From: Lathyrus oleraceus | Lineage: Eukaryota > Streptophyta > Magnoliopsida > Fabales > Fabaceae | Assembly: GCF_024323335.1 (NCBI RefSeq) | Contig: NC_066584.1 | Location: forward strand, 270,793,618 to 270,857,617 | Reading direction: 5' to 3' | DNA: 64,000 nt | Part shown: positions 47,748-59,578 of the stretch, piece after piece | Layout: every line of letters begins with the position of its first letter | How positions within the stretch are numbered: position 1 is the stretch's first letter | Made by a program: the position numbers and the translations under genes | The notes under the pieces: model-generated | What the model saw: the letters and a program-made list of their open reading frames with translations, nothing else | What the model was told of the DNA's origin: nothing | The model's database searches: none

Positions 47748-49202
47748 ATGGATAAGCAAAGAAGGAATATAAAGAAGTACAATTTCAGACAACCTGACTT
47801 GAAAGAGCTAAGGAATTTGACATCCTATGTATTAGATCCCTTGGGTTTCAAGGCTCGTTTAGGGAAGCTTTTATCTGTTCTAACTACTCAGGTGGACGAA
47901 GGATTGATGAGTGTATTGGTGCAGTTCTATGATCCCTTGTACCGTTGCTTCACATTTCCGAATTTTCAGCTTTTTCCCACGCTTGAGGAGTATGCCTACC
48001 TTGTGGGTATACCTATTCTATACCAGTTGTTGTTCGGTGGCATAGAGAGTGTTCCTACTTCTCAAGAGATAGCTGATGTGTTGCATATAGATGAATCTCT
48101 GGTTGGTGCTCATATGACTACCAAGGGTGGAATTCAAGGTCTCCTTTCTGAGTTCTTCATTGATCAAGCTACTATGTATGGGAAGGCCATGAGTGAGGAC
48201 GCCTTTGAGGCCATTTTTGTACTTCTCATCTATGGGCTAGTGTTATTCCCCAATATCGACAAGTTTGTGGATGTGAACGCTATTAGGATCTTCTCTACTC
48301 TTTATCCCGTTCTGACTCTGTTGGGTGACACTTACTTTTCTTTGCATATGAGGAATGCAAAGGGTGGTGGTACCATTGTGTGTTGTTTGCCTCTGTTGTA
48401 CAAGTGGTTTATTTCACACTTGCCACAGACGGTCGTCGCCTTCAAGGAGAACAAAGGATGTCTACGGTGGTCCACGAGACTTATGTCTCTCATCAATGAT
48501 GATATCTTTTGGTACAACCGTGTATATGATGGTGTGCAGATTATCGACTCTTGTGGTGAATTCTCCAATGTGCCTCTTCCTGGTACATGTGGTGGGATTA
48601 ACTACAACCCTATTTTGGCACGTCGTCAGCTTGGGTTCCCCCTAAAGGATAAACCTAATAACATTCTGTTAGAAGGGTTGTTCTTTCAGGAGGGTAAAGA
48701 TCCCCAAGGCTTGAAGGGCATGATAGTCCACGCTTGGCGCAAAATCCATAGGAAAGGAAGGGAGGAGCTAGGTCTGAAGAACTGTATCGCTTTGGAACCC
48801 TATACCTCTTGGGTTAGGAGGAGAGCTTTCGAGTACCTCATGCCTTATGAGTATCCAAGACCTACACCTTTGGTTGAGGCTGGGCCTTCAACCCTCCCTA
48901 GCCAAGGAGTAGAGGAGTTGAGAGACGAAGACCGTTCGCGTGCTTGGATCCGTGAACGAGAGGAGTTGCTTCAGCTAATCAAGGAGAAGGATGCTTTGAT
49001 AGAGTTCCTTGAGCACCAGGTTATAGATGATCCTGATGATGCATGGACTTCTCTACTTCCTCAGTCTTCCAAATTTTGTAAGAGGAAGTACGATCGACTC
49101 GCCAAAGAGAAGGCAGACATGGAGGCAGCCTACGAGAGGGAGGTGAAGAGGCTTCGTGCATCTTATCTTCCGGTGTCCAGAGCTTTAGATGATTGCTTCT
49201 AG
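47748..49202 (+). CDS. ORF1 of Ogre-type element (protein encoded before gag), intact
   Basis: An open frame that could begin at 47613; I prefer the ATG at 47748 (MDKQRRNIKKYNFRQPDLKE), because the basic start resembles ORF1 proteins of legume Ogre elements and the upstream 45 residues are unremarkable. That gives 484 residues. The protein has blocks FPTLEEYAYLVGIPI, FVLLIYGLVLFPNID and YTSWVRRRAFEYLMPYEYPRP, recalling plant-mobile-domain-like sequences that Ogre ORF1 proteins carry. The C-terminal 100 residues are predicted by eye to be coiled coil (REREELLQLIKEKDALIEFL; EKADMEAAYEREVKRLRAS). Function is unknown. It has no stop or frameshift, unlike the rest of E. It is followed by a 200-bp gap before gag. 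Confidence 0.8.
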   Translation: MDKQRRNIKKYNFRQPDLKELRNLTSYVLDPLGFKARLGKLLSVLTTQVDEGLMSVLVQFYDPLYRCFTFPNFQLFPTLEEYAYLVGIPILYQLLFGGIESVPTSQEIADVLHIDESLVGAHMTTKGGIQGLLSEFFIDQATMYGKAMSEDAFEAIFVLLIYGLVLFPNIDKFVDVNAIRIFSTLYPVLTLLGDTYFSLHMRNAKGGGTIVCCLPLLYKWFISHLPQTVVAFKENKGCLRWSTRLMSLINDDIFWYNRVYDGVQIIDSCGEFSNVPLPGTCGGINYNPILARRQLGFPLKDKPNNILLEGLFFQEGKDPQGLKGMIVHAWRKIHRKGREELGLKNCIALEPYTSWVRRRAFEYLMPYEYPRPTPLVEAGPSTLPSQGVEELRDEDRSRAWIREREELLQLIKEKDALIEFLEHQVIDDPDDAWTSLLPQSSKFCKRKYDRLAKEKADMEAAYEREVKRLRASYLPVSRALDDCF

Positions 49203-49402
49203 GGATCCATAGGATGTTCATTTTCCTTCTCTCTTGTATTGTATTTGGTTACCAAGACTGTACTTCTTTGGTGTAAAAATATTTCCAAATATTATTGATG
49301 TGATATTTCCATATGTGATAAATGTTTGATAGTTCCAATATTTGCAAATAGGACTCTAAAGTTCCTCTGATATAAAAAAAAATCATATGCATTGCATGCA
49401 TC

Positions 49403-52136
49403 ATGTGCATAAGCAGGTTTTGCTCCAGGATTCTTGTTCTATGGTCTAACTCTGTGTTCTTCATTTATTTTGAAGACAAGCTGACTCACCGGTACTACAC
49501 CCGAGCCAACGCATCAAGACTAATGGATCATTTGGAGCAAGAGAATCGTGAGCTTAAGGAGGAAGTAGCCAGATTGACTGCCCTGATGGAGTCATTCATG
49601 GCTGCCCAGAGCCAGTCGTCTCCGATGCCTTCAACTCCTCCCCAGAGGACAGTCATTTCCGAGATTGTCTCTTCAACTGTGCCTGCAGCCAGCGCACACT
49701 TTGCACCAACAGCCATGCCAGTCGGGTTTCCATGGGGGATGCCTCCCAACTTCATGCCTGAGGGTCCCGCACCCACTTTTGCTTCTCTGTCGGCATCTAG
49801 CCCGGTCCTTGTCGTTCCTTCTCCTGTCGCGCATACTATGCCCAAAGTAGACGACACCATCTACCATTCTAAGCTGTCTGAGGGCCCAGATGTCTATGAG
49901 AAGATGGATGTTATAAATGACCAATTTCTTGAGCTTCACAAGGAATTGAAAACTCTTCGAGGAAAAGACCTTTTCGGCAAGTCTGCTGCTGAACTCTGTT
50001 TGGTCCCTAATGTCAAGATCCCGGTAAAGTTCAAGGTTCCCGACTTTGAAAAATACAAGGGAAATACTTGCCCTCTCAGCCACCTGGTCATGTATGCCAG
50101 GAAGATGTCGAATCAAACCGACAATGACCAACTACTCATTCACTACTTCTAGGACAGTTTGTCCGGTGCTGCACTAAGATGGTACATGGGCTTGGATAGC
50201 GCGAACATTCGATCCTTCAACGACCTTGGCGAGGCCTTCGTCAAGCAATACAAGTATAACGTGGATATGGCTCCCGATAGGGATCAATTGAGGGCCATGT
50301 CCCAGAAGGACAAGGAAACTTTCAAAGAATACGCACAGAGGTGGCGAGAGGTAGCAGCACAGATTGTGCCCCCGCTGGAGGAGAAAGAGATGACCAAGAT
50401 CTTTTTGAAGACCTTGAGTTCTTTTTATTACAAGCGGATGATTGCCAGCGCTCCTTATGACTTCACCGAGATGGTGAATATGGGGATGCGCCTGGAAGAA
50501 GGAGTCAGGGAAAGGCGCCTGACCAGAGAAGAAGGCTCTTCTGCCAAACATTATGGGGCGTTTGGAAAGAAGAAAGATGGTGAGGCACATGCTGTGACTT
50601 CCCATGTTAAACCTAGAAGACCCTCAGTAAGGAGGGAGACCGTGGGTCCTGCCGGTAACCAGCACCAAGTGGCTTACATAGCACCTGTTTTCAGAGACAA
50701 TCAGCAGTATCAACATCACAACAATAATCAGCAACAACAACATCCGCAATATCAGCAACAACAACACCGTCCTCAATAGTAGGCCTACCAGCCTCGAAAC
50801 AGTAATCAAGCCAGTACAAGCTATGAGAGGAAGAGGGTCACCTTTGATCCTATTCCTATGACCTACGCTGAATTATATCCCTCTTTGATAGAGAGGAAAT
50901 TGATTACTCCACGAGACCCACCGGCTATACCAACCAACCCCCAGTGGTGGTATAAGCCCGAATTACATTGTGCTCCCGGACATGACGTGGAAAACTGCTA
51001 CCCGCTGAAGACCAAGGTTCAAGACCCTATGAGATGTGGTATTTTGTGTTTCGAGGATGTAGGTCCTAATGTAAAGAAGAACCCATTGCCCGAGCATGGG
51101 AAATCTGTCAACATGATCCAGGGCTGCCCTGGTAAATACAAAGTCAAATATGTCAGCCATATTCGACAATCTCTGGTCGAGATGCATAAATTGTTGTGTG
51201 AGTACATTCATTACGAGTACGACCACGACAGATGTCAAGTTTGTTCTGTCAATCAAAGAGGATGTCGCCAAGTCCGCAAAGATGTTCAAGAAATGCTGGA
51301 TGAAGGAGTTATTGAGATACTTCAAAATAAAAATGTTGATGAAGATGTTGATGAAGTTAATGTAATTTCTCCAGTATTTCGGATCCCTGAGCCTGTTATT
51401 ATCAAGTATGATGGTAGCAAGCAAAAGGCTTCTCCTGCTTTGACCATTAAACCAGCTGGCCCTGTGCCTGTTATTATCAAGTATGATGGGAATGTTGTGA
51501 ACGCTTCGAATCCGGCACTTGTTGCCAAACCTACCTCTACGTTAAAAACTTCTGTCTCTGTTGGCCAGAGTGGCAATGCGAAGGAAGACTGTGATGAGAT
51601 GCTGAGGCTCATCAAAAGAAGTAAGTACAATGTGGTAGATCAGCTTCTACAGACGCCATCCAAAATCTCTGTACTATCCTTGCTGATGAACTCAGAACCA
51701 CACCGAGAAGCTCTGCAGAAGGTGTTGGATGTGGCGTACGTGGATCACAATGTCACAATAGAACAATTCGACAGTATTATTGCAAACATCACCGCTTGTA
51801 ACAATTTAAGTTTTTGTGATGATGATCTCCCTGAGGAGGGAAGAGACCACAACTTAGCACTACACATATCCATGAGTTGTAAAGATGATGCCATGTCCAA
51901 TGTGCTGATGGACACTGGGTCATCATTGAATGTGTTGCCGAAGTCCACTCTTGCAAAGTTGTCACATCAGGGGCCTCCCATGAGGCAAAGTAGAGTAGTG
52001 GTGAAAGCTTTCGATGGGTCCCGTAAAACTGTGATTCGGGAGGTTGAGCTCCCAGTCAAGATAGGACCAAGTGATTTCCTGATCACCTTCCAGGTCATGG
52101 ATATTCACCCATCATATAGCTGTCTCTTGGGTAGAC
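49403..52136 (+). pseudogene. gag and first part of protease of element E, three in-frame TAG stops
   Basis: A single frame from 49403; the first sensible Met is 49523 (MDHLEQENRELKEEVARL, coiled coil), although LTHRYYTRAN just before it also looks coding. Gag capsid core: VKFKVPDFEKYKG, DSLSGAALRWYMGL, FVKQYKYNVDMAPDRDQLRAM and FKEYAQRWREVAAQI. A Gln-rich tract follows. Stops are TAG at 50150-50152 and TAG TAG at 50777-50782. The knuckle-like segment reads HCAPGHDVENCYPLK, five residues shorter than in A. Protease has MDTGSSLNVLPKSTL (51907). Around 51392 and 51467 a stretch coding PVIIKYDG is repeated 75 bp apart. SIRE-2 interrupts the frame at the Trp codon after LLGRP. Confidence 0.87.
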
Positions 52137-52141
52137 CATGG
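52137..52141 (+). repeat. left target-site duplication of SIRE-2
   Basis: CATGG, repeated at 59574-59578. Closing the gap restores the protease reading (GRPW then IHEAGAV), which confirms both ends. Confidence 0.95.
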
Positions 52142-53774
52142 TGTTAGTACCTTAGGATTGGCATTAATTTTGTAAAACAAATAATATAATCACCTCTGTT
52201 GTTTTAATATGTTGGGTTGAAGAAGTTCAACATCTGGACCAACATGTCATGTAGGATGTCATAACATCGTGACTGTGACATCGCGCCTGTGTATAAAACT
52301 GAATTAGTTAATTCTGTTATATGTTAACTGATTCAATATTCTGGGATTAGTTAGAATCCTATGTGGCGTTATTTGTGGAGGTCTTGAAGACTCAATCAGA
52401 ATATTTGGTGAATATATAGTTTCTAAATATGGAGATATTCTAGGAACTAAAATGTTGAAGACCTTGATTATAGCAGAAGTTTTCTGCTGGATTTGTAACA
52501 GCAAAGGAGAAGTTTGCTGCGATTTCTGAAGGCCCAAATCCAGTTGGGTGTTTAGGTTATAAATAGCAGATTGTAACCTAGGTTTCATGAGCCTCAAATA
52601 ATGTAAAAATTAGGGGTGTGTGTGAGGTAAACCTTCCAACCTGTGGGATGGTTACCATGTGTTTCTCAGTGCTCGAAGGCATGAGAGAATTCGTAACTCA
52701 AAGCCTGTAGGTAAGAGTTATTATGGTCTTGAACGAAGTTTTGAAGCAAGTTCAAGTTGTTTAGCATTACATTGTAATTATAGTGATAGGAATGTAAACT
52801 GGTGGTTTCTATCTAGGAGTTCCTAGGTATAGATTTCATTGGGTAGGGATTAAGTGAAGAGTTGTAAACGGGGGAGTTTAACTCTGAATTAATACTGTTG
52901 ATAGTGGATCTTCTTCCTGGCTTGGTATGCCCCTAGAGTAGGTGATGTTGTACCGAACTGGGTTAACAATTACTTGTGTTTTTACCTTCTGCACGTTATA
53001 ATCCTGTCTGTTATAACTCAGTATGCACATCAGTTTGTTTATTAAGAGAATAACAGACCTGGTACACAACCTATTGTCTGAATGTCAAACAGAATGTTAT
53101 GACATTCATCATAGACAGCATGTACTGAATATTAGACTGGTTGGTCCTGTCTAGTACAGCTTCTGGTAAAGTCTATTTTCAGGAGAATAACAGACCTAGC
53201 ATATGGTCTATGATCTGAACGTCAAACTGAATGTTATGACATTCATTCCTGACAGCATATGCTAAATTGTAGGATGGTTAGTTTTTCTGTTACAGCATTT
53301 TTCTCAGGCTATGCTTTAGGAATCCGACAGCTGAGCTAAAATCCAGGAAACTAACTACTGAGCTACAATTAATGAACCTAACAAATAGCCTATTTGTTAG
53401 CACCCTAATATGTGGAAATTAGGTTAACCTGTTTAACCTTAATTTTAGGAAATACAAGTACAAGGCCAGCAAACTGTAATACTGTAACAGGTGATGTTCA
53501 AATCAATATTGAGACATCATGCTGATAACTGTGCAGGCTCAACAGAAGTAAATGCTATGTTTGATCTCTGCTGTGTCTTTGTACCAGATGGACAGAACTG
53601 GGTGTTCTTCCATTCTATGGCGATATAGTAGCAGATGTCGTGACATCTGTGAATGTGTGCATATTAGTACTGGGTTTTAATTTGTATAACTGTCTTGCTG
53701 TATTAGTAACAATGTTGGATCAAATATCATGACTTGGAGTAGAACATCTGAACTCTGACTACACCAGAATTTCA
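52142..53774 (+). repeat. 5' LTR of SIRE-2 (1633 bp)
   Basis: TGTTAGTACC to CCAGAATTTCA. Followed by the iMet PBS. Confidence 0.95.
52558..52566 (+). promoter_or_regulatory. TATA box of the 5' LTR of SIRE-2
   Basis: TATAAATAG 416 bp into the LTR, in the context taggt-TATAAATAG-cagattg. Identical in the 3' LTR. Confidence 0.7.
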
Positions 53775-53776
53775 AT

Positions 53777-53788
53777 TGGTATCAGAGC
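53777..53788 (+). other. primer-binding site of SIRE-2 (initiator tRNA-Met)
   Basis: TGGTATCAGAGC, the standard Ty1/copia site complementary to the 3' end of plant initiator tRNA-Met, two bases after the LTR. Confidence 0.95.
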
Positions 53789-56700
53789 AGGCATCCTGTT
53801 CTGTTTCTGGATGAGATCCATGGGTGATACTTTCTGGTATCTTGCAAGGAGTTATGTTAGTACTGATGTTGGAACATGTGGAAGGTTCTGAGATTTCCCT
53901 GAATGGTCCTTTGAAGTAGGTGGATGGACTATTCATGACTGGAACTGTGTGTACCTGTCTCTGGAGGTTGGCAATTGGCCTTTGTGTGGGACAGTTGTGC
54001 TAGTATTGAATCATATTCAAACTTGGTATTTTCGTGCAGGCTGATCTGGTGAAGTGTGTGTTCATAGGTTGAGCTGTAATATGATTTCCGCTGCATAATA
54101 CCTGGTAAAACTCAAACTCTGATGTGGTTTCCCCTCATGTGGATGAAAGGTTGATGTATTCAAGATTTCATCATAATCTACTGAAGATGTCAAAGATACT
54201 TGAGTCTCCTCAAGTCCACTCATCATGGTAAGAATCACCAGATCACTAATTCTTTCACTCTCTTGGGTAGTGTTTATGAAGACCTTGAAGACTTTCAAGG
54301 AGGGTTTGTTCCAAGGAGGTGGAACTAATGTTCTATGTGATGTTAGAACATGCTGTTCAACAAGTATGCATCTACTGGTTGAAGAGCAGATGTTTTGGTG
54401 TCAAACAAAGGGATACTTTGGTTTGGAACCTACTCCTGACCTGGAAGAGGGGACATCTGTGTGTGCTAAGTTGACAAGGGTAGGGTCAACTGTGTGTGTG
54501 CTCAAGAAGGTCACTTTTAGACGTCTGATTTCTAGAAGTGGAGCTGGTTGAGATGTGACATTGTGCAATTTCCTGCTGTTTGTCTTATTCCTGGAGATTG
54601 ATCAGGGTTGGATAGTTGTTCCCTGAAGTACTATGTGTGTTGGAAGACAAGTCCCCTGGATGTTAGAAGTCAATAATGGGGTAACCTGATTGCTATTTCA
54701 TTTAAGAGGATTGGGACCATGAATCTTGTTATTCAAACACCACGCTCAGAAGTGATAGTTCTTTCAAGGAGTGAGAATATGAAGATTCAGAGGTTGGTTG
54801 AGGCAGTATGCTCTGGCAATGCATATCTACTATTGACTGGTGTTGTTTTCATTCACTAGTACTTATGGTCAGCTGGAGTCTGATTGGGGTGATTGGAGTA
54901 TGTATAGGTACAACTCATAGAGTTAGTTGCCACTAGTAGGGATGGTGTATGTCATGTTGAGACATTTGTGTACAATGCATGGATATTGGTGTGGAGTTTC
55001 CATGATTGTTAATTGGAGGGGGAGGTTTGGTTAACCTCCTCACGTTTGGTCAGCCTGGGGTCTGGTTGGCTATTGACCTGTGTCACATGGGTTCTGGTTG
55101 TTGGGTGACACATTTGCAAGGAAGGATTCATCTCTCTCGTTCCTAAGGATGAATCTAATCTGGAAAGATTCTCAAAACTATTGAGGTGCCTGCAAGCAGA
55201 AGATGTTGACACAAGAAGAGTATTTTCAAAGTATTCTTATGGTGGAAGTATCTGAAAGGATAATTGGGAAAGGATTTAAGATCAATGTCTACTTGTGCCA
55301 AGTACAAGTATTTTATTTATTATCCTTGGAGCTCCAGATAACTGATGTTCTTAAAGATGTTGGAACATCTCTTCTTCAAGACCCTGTGCAGAATCACAGG
55401 AAAGATAGTACTTTGGTTTATGATCTATCTCTTTGGTGGCCGAAAAAGCATATGATCTCTGAAAAGGTTTCCTGGCAAGAAACATGTTCAGCCTTGGTGT
55501 GTACACGAAGAAGAAGACATCATAGTCTTGATGGTGGTTACTTGGATCAGTTTATTTCTGATCTAGGTAAGGAAGTGCATTGGCTAATGCACACTGTGGA
55601 GTTAAGAACAAGTGGCAACATTCTTGACATCATGGAAACAACCTTGCTTTATGAAGTGGAATCCTTGGTATCGCTGAAGGGTTAGTCTCTAACTGGTCTT
55701 TCTGAAGACTCATGCATCAGAGTGTCTGATGTCTTTGGAGAAGAAGCAGGGATTTATCAAGGTGTGAGCTTGGATGACTTAACTACAAACCTGCAGGATG
55801 GAGGTTGTTTACTCAAACTTGGTTCCACAATCAAGTCTATGAGAGCGTTGAACTCTTGTTCTGTGTAGGGAGGAAGTTCTTTCAAGTGGCAGAAGAAGGA
55901 ACTGAATTCAACAGCTAGATGTTAAAACACAATGTTGTGACATTTGGTTCAACATCAGAATCTTAGTTGGTGAAGTGGCACATCAACTTAAGATAGAAGG
56001 ACCTACATAGTTGTAGATTGGGTACTTCAAAAAGATCGTTCTCATTGCAGTTATTTGGAGTTGCTGGATGGAGAAGATGTTACATGTTCATGTCTTGGAG
56101 AATCTAAGTTTTGTTTAACATGTAGCTTGAAGTTCAAGTCTCACTTGGAAGGTCAGGATATCTTTGGGAGAAGTCTGATAAACGTGGAGAGGTCAAAAAG
56201 TGGCATTTGACTTTTTCATATGAGGATTCATGAAGGAGGTAATCAACCAGTGGCATTTGGTCTATCTCAGAAGTGAGTTCGAAGAATCAAGATAATCAAC
56301 ATATGGCAACTGATTATTCTTGAGGAAAGTCTGAGACAAATTACTTTTGAGCAGAAAAGTAGTAAGTTGAAGACAAAAGGAGGTGTTTTCTATTCATTTC
56401 TTGGAGCTTGTGGTCGGAGTTCTGAGCTATCTATGGAAGATTATCTCCTGTAATGGGATGAGAATGTATATGTCCCAATTTGTGTCTGGTGACTCAGTGA
56501 TATCTGAAGATTATCAGATGGTGGTCTTTGTTATGTTGTGAAGGTTGTCCTAACTAATGTAGAACATTTTGTGAAGTGGTTTTCTGTTATGGTTATAAGA
56601 GAGATTGACACAGAGTGTGGATGTGTTCAGCCAAGAGGGTTGAACAGAGGGTGTGCTCTTGAACACATGAAGATGCGTCTTATGTTTTCCATTCATCAAG

Positions 56701-57928
56701 TGGTTTGGGTTCTCTTTGAATCAGGAAGTCTGTGAAGGTCTAACTTTGGGGTGTTGGATATGTTCATGTGTGATCTCCAAGTTTCAAGAGGAGAGTTGGT
56801 TGTTCATGACAGGGGGAGCTCTGTCTTTGCGCTGCAAGTAATCATCAAGCTTGTGGTCTATGTGGCACCTTGTTAGTTATTGGGATGATGTGGTGTGTGT
56901 CAAGGCTGAGTGCGCAGAAGAATGTCTGACCGGATGTCATGACATTGGCTTGGACAATACTGTTACTTCCTTCTGAAAATTCAGTCATAAGGAAATATGG
57001 ATGTGGTGTATTCCATTATGATATATTAGAATAAGCATGAGTGTTACAGTTGTGTGGTACAGAGGGAGTAACCATCTACTGGTGTTTGTGATTTTGGTGG
57101 TAGTAGAGCTAGATGTCAAGCTACCACTGGAGGTACGAAAGTGGTCTTAGGAAATGATGATAGGGAGAATACATGAAGAATGCAGGCAAAAGCCGCGTTG
57201 AATGTTAAGACATCGCGTGCAACGTGTCTGACTGCATATATGGAATAGTCTACATGCATTGGAACTGTTGTTTCTGAAAAGAAACAGTCAAGAGCTATAA
57301 AAGGTATTCAAAGATAGTCTGAGATATTGTTGGTGATTCTCTGACTGATTCTCAGCAAATATTTATGGATCTTGACCAAGCATTTACTCCTACCGTTAAT
57401 TCCTAAGCACGGTCTGGCCTATTTAAAGGATGCCTCAGCACTCCTCTTCTCACAAGAGCGACATTCCATTCCCTATAAACCATGGGGTTTGTTAAGATTT
57501 GGGCATACTGCGCCTGGATCTGGTTTTGTGAAGGTTTCATTTATAAATGTTTAGCTAAAAAGGGGGAGAGAAACATTGTCCTGAGGATGTACCAGAAGCA
57601 AGCAAAATATGGTAGCGAGCAGAAGTTGGTTTTAGGCACACAAGTCACTTACTAGGTATATCACTTGTGTCTTGTGATCTGAGTTAAGAGGACAGTTGTG
57701 TCCTGTGATCTGAGTTACATTATCTATGTACCCAGCATTACATATTCTTCAGGAAGCTCTAGGGTTGAGGGGAAGGGTTTTGATGCAACTGATCCCTGTA
57801 CAGCTTCTTCTTCATGTACACCAAAGTTGGTGTTCATGATGGTGCTGTCAATGACAAAGAGGAAGTGCAGACCCATATTGGGATGTGGCGTCTAGTGTAA
57901 TGTTTATTTGTTTTACCTAAAATTTGCC
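53789..57928 (+). other. internal region of SIRE-2 without recognisable retroelement genes
   Basis: About 4.1 kb with only short frames. The longest are 54225-54551 (108 codons) and 55203-55685 (160 codons), neither with a family motif that I know. A block gctaaaaagggggaga at 57554-57569 matches the spacer after the envelope-like ORF of SIRE-1, so the 3' part derives from a SIRE 3' UTR. Diverged short repeats containing gtggcatttg lie near 56200-56260. A dyad motif (GATGT...ACATC) recurs; see findings. The element would need proteins supplied by another element. Confidence 0.75.
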
Positions 57929-57940
57929 AAAGGGGGAGAT
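57929..57940 (+). other. polypurine tract of SIRE-2
   Basis: AAAGGGGGAGAT directly before the 3' LTR. Confidence 0.9.
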
Positions 57941-59573
57941 TGTTAGTACCTTAGGATTGGCATTAATTTTGTAAAACAAATAATATAATCACCTCTGTTG
58001 TTTTAATATGTTGCGTTGAAGAAGTTCAACATCTGGACCAACATGTCATGTAGGATGTCATAACATTGTGACTGTGACATCGCGCCTGTGTATAAAACTG
58101 AATTAGTTAATTCTGCTATATGTTAACTGATTCAATATTCTGGGATTAGTTAGAATCCTATGTGGCGTTATTTGTGGAGGTCTTGAAGACTCAATCAGAA
58201 TATTTGGTGAATATATAGTTTCTAAATATGGAGATATTCTATGAACCAAAAGGTTGAAGACCTTGATTATAGCAGAAGTTTTCTGCTGGATTTGTAACAG
58301 CAAAGGAGAAGTTTGCTGCGATTTCTGAAGGCCCAAATCCAGTTGGGTGTTTAGGTTATAAATAGCAGATTGTAACCTAGGTTTCATGAGCCTCAAATAA
58401 TGTAAAAATTAGGGGTGTGTGTGAGGTAAACCTCCCAACCTATGGGATGGTTACCATGTGTTTCTCAGTGCTCGAAGGCATGAGAGAATTTGTAACTCAA
58501 AGCCTGTAGGTAAGAGTTATTATGGTCTTGAACGAAGCTGTGAAGCAAGTTCAAGTTGTTTAGCATTACATTGTAATTGTAGTGATAGGAATGGAAACTG
58601 GTGGTTTCTATCTAGGAGTTCCTAGGTATAGATTTCATTGGGTAGGGATTAAGTGAAGAGTTATAAACGGGGGAGTTTAACTCTGAATTAATACTGTTGA
58701 TAGTGGATCTTCTTCCTGGCTTGGTATGCACCCAGAGTAGGTGATGTTGTACCTAACTGGGTTAACAATTACTTGTGTTTTTACCTTCTACACGTTATAA
58801 TCCTGTCTGTTATAACTCAGTATGCACATCAGTCTGTTTATTAAGAGAATAACAGACCTGGTACACAGCCTACTGTCTGAATGTCAAACAGAATGTTATG
58901 ACATTCATCATAGACAGCATGTACTGAATATTAGACTGGTTGGTCCTGTCCAGTACAGCTTCTGGTAAAGTCTGTTTTCAGGAGAATAACAGACCTAGCA
59001 TATGGTCTATGATCTGAACGTCAAACTGAATGTTATGACATTCATTCCTGACAGCATATGCTAAATTGTAGGATGGTTAGTTTTTCTGTTACAACATTTT
59101 TCTCAGGCTATGCTTCAGGAATCCAACAGCTGATCTAAAATCCAGGAAACTAACTACTGAGCTACAATTAATGAACCTAACAAATAGCCTATTTGTTAGC
59201 ACCCTAATATGTGGAAATTAGGTTAACCTGTTTAACCTTAATTTTAGGAAATACAAGTACAAGGCCAGCAAACTGTAATACTGTAACATGTGATGTTCAA
59301 ATCAATATTGAGACATCGTGCTGATAACTGTGCAGGCTCAACAGAAGTAAGTGCTATGTTTGATCTCTGCTGTGTCTTTGTACCAGATGGACAAAACTGG
59401 GTGTTCTTCCATTCTATGGTGATATAGTAGCAGATGTCGTGACATATGTGAATGTGTGCATATTAGTACTGGGTTTTAATTTGTATAATTGTCTTGCTGT
59501 ATTAGTAACAATGTTGGATCAGATGTCATGACTTGGAGTAGAACATCTTAACTCTGACTACACCAGAATTTCA
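57941..59573 (+). repeat. 3' LTR of SIRE-2 (1633 bp)
   Basis: Same length and ends as the 5' LTR. Followed by the CATGG duplication. Confidence 0.95.
58357..58365 (+). promoter_or_regulatory. TATA box of the 3' LTR of SIRE-2
   Basis: TATAAATAG, identical in position to 52558-52566. Confidence 0.7.
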
Positions 59574-59578
59574 CATGG
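59574..59578 (+). repeat. right target-site duplication of SIRE-2
   Basis: CATGG, matching 52137-52141. Confidence 0.95.

Larger units (their letters stand above)
52142..59573 (+). mobile_element. SIRE-2: complete non-autonomous Ty1/copia element of SIRE/Maximus type
   Basis: Two 1633-bp LTRs (52142-53774 and 57941-59573), a tRNA-iMet primer site, 4.17 kb internal sequence, a polypurine tract and 5-bp CATGG duplications. By hand count the LTRs differ by about 37 substitutions and no indel (2.3 percent). At an assumed 1.3e-8 substitutions per site per year this gives about 0.9 million years. The internal region has no gag, protease, integrase or RT motif I can recognise. SIRE relationship rests on the PPT block and on R/U5-like sequence shared with SIRE-1. 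Confidence 0.92.

Noticed and set aside
48332..48568. Minus-strand frames over ORF1 and gag of E (also 49528-49860, 49673-50131, 50174-50605)
   Set aside because: They are antisense shadows of coding sequence with no domain signal.
55203..55685. 160-codon frame inside SIRE-2 as a captured host gene
   Set aside because: No recognisable motif and an ordinary composition. It is not flanked by anything suggesting capture, though a profile search could change this.
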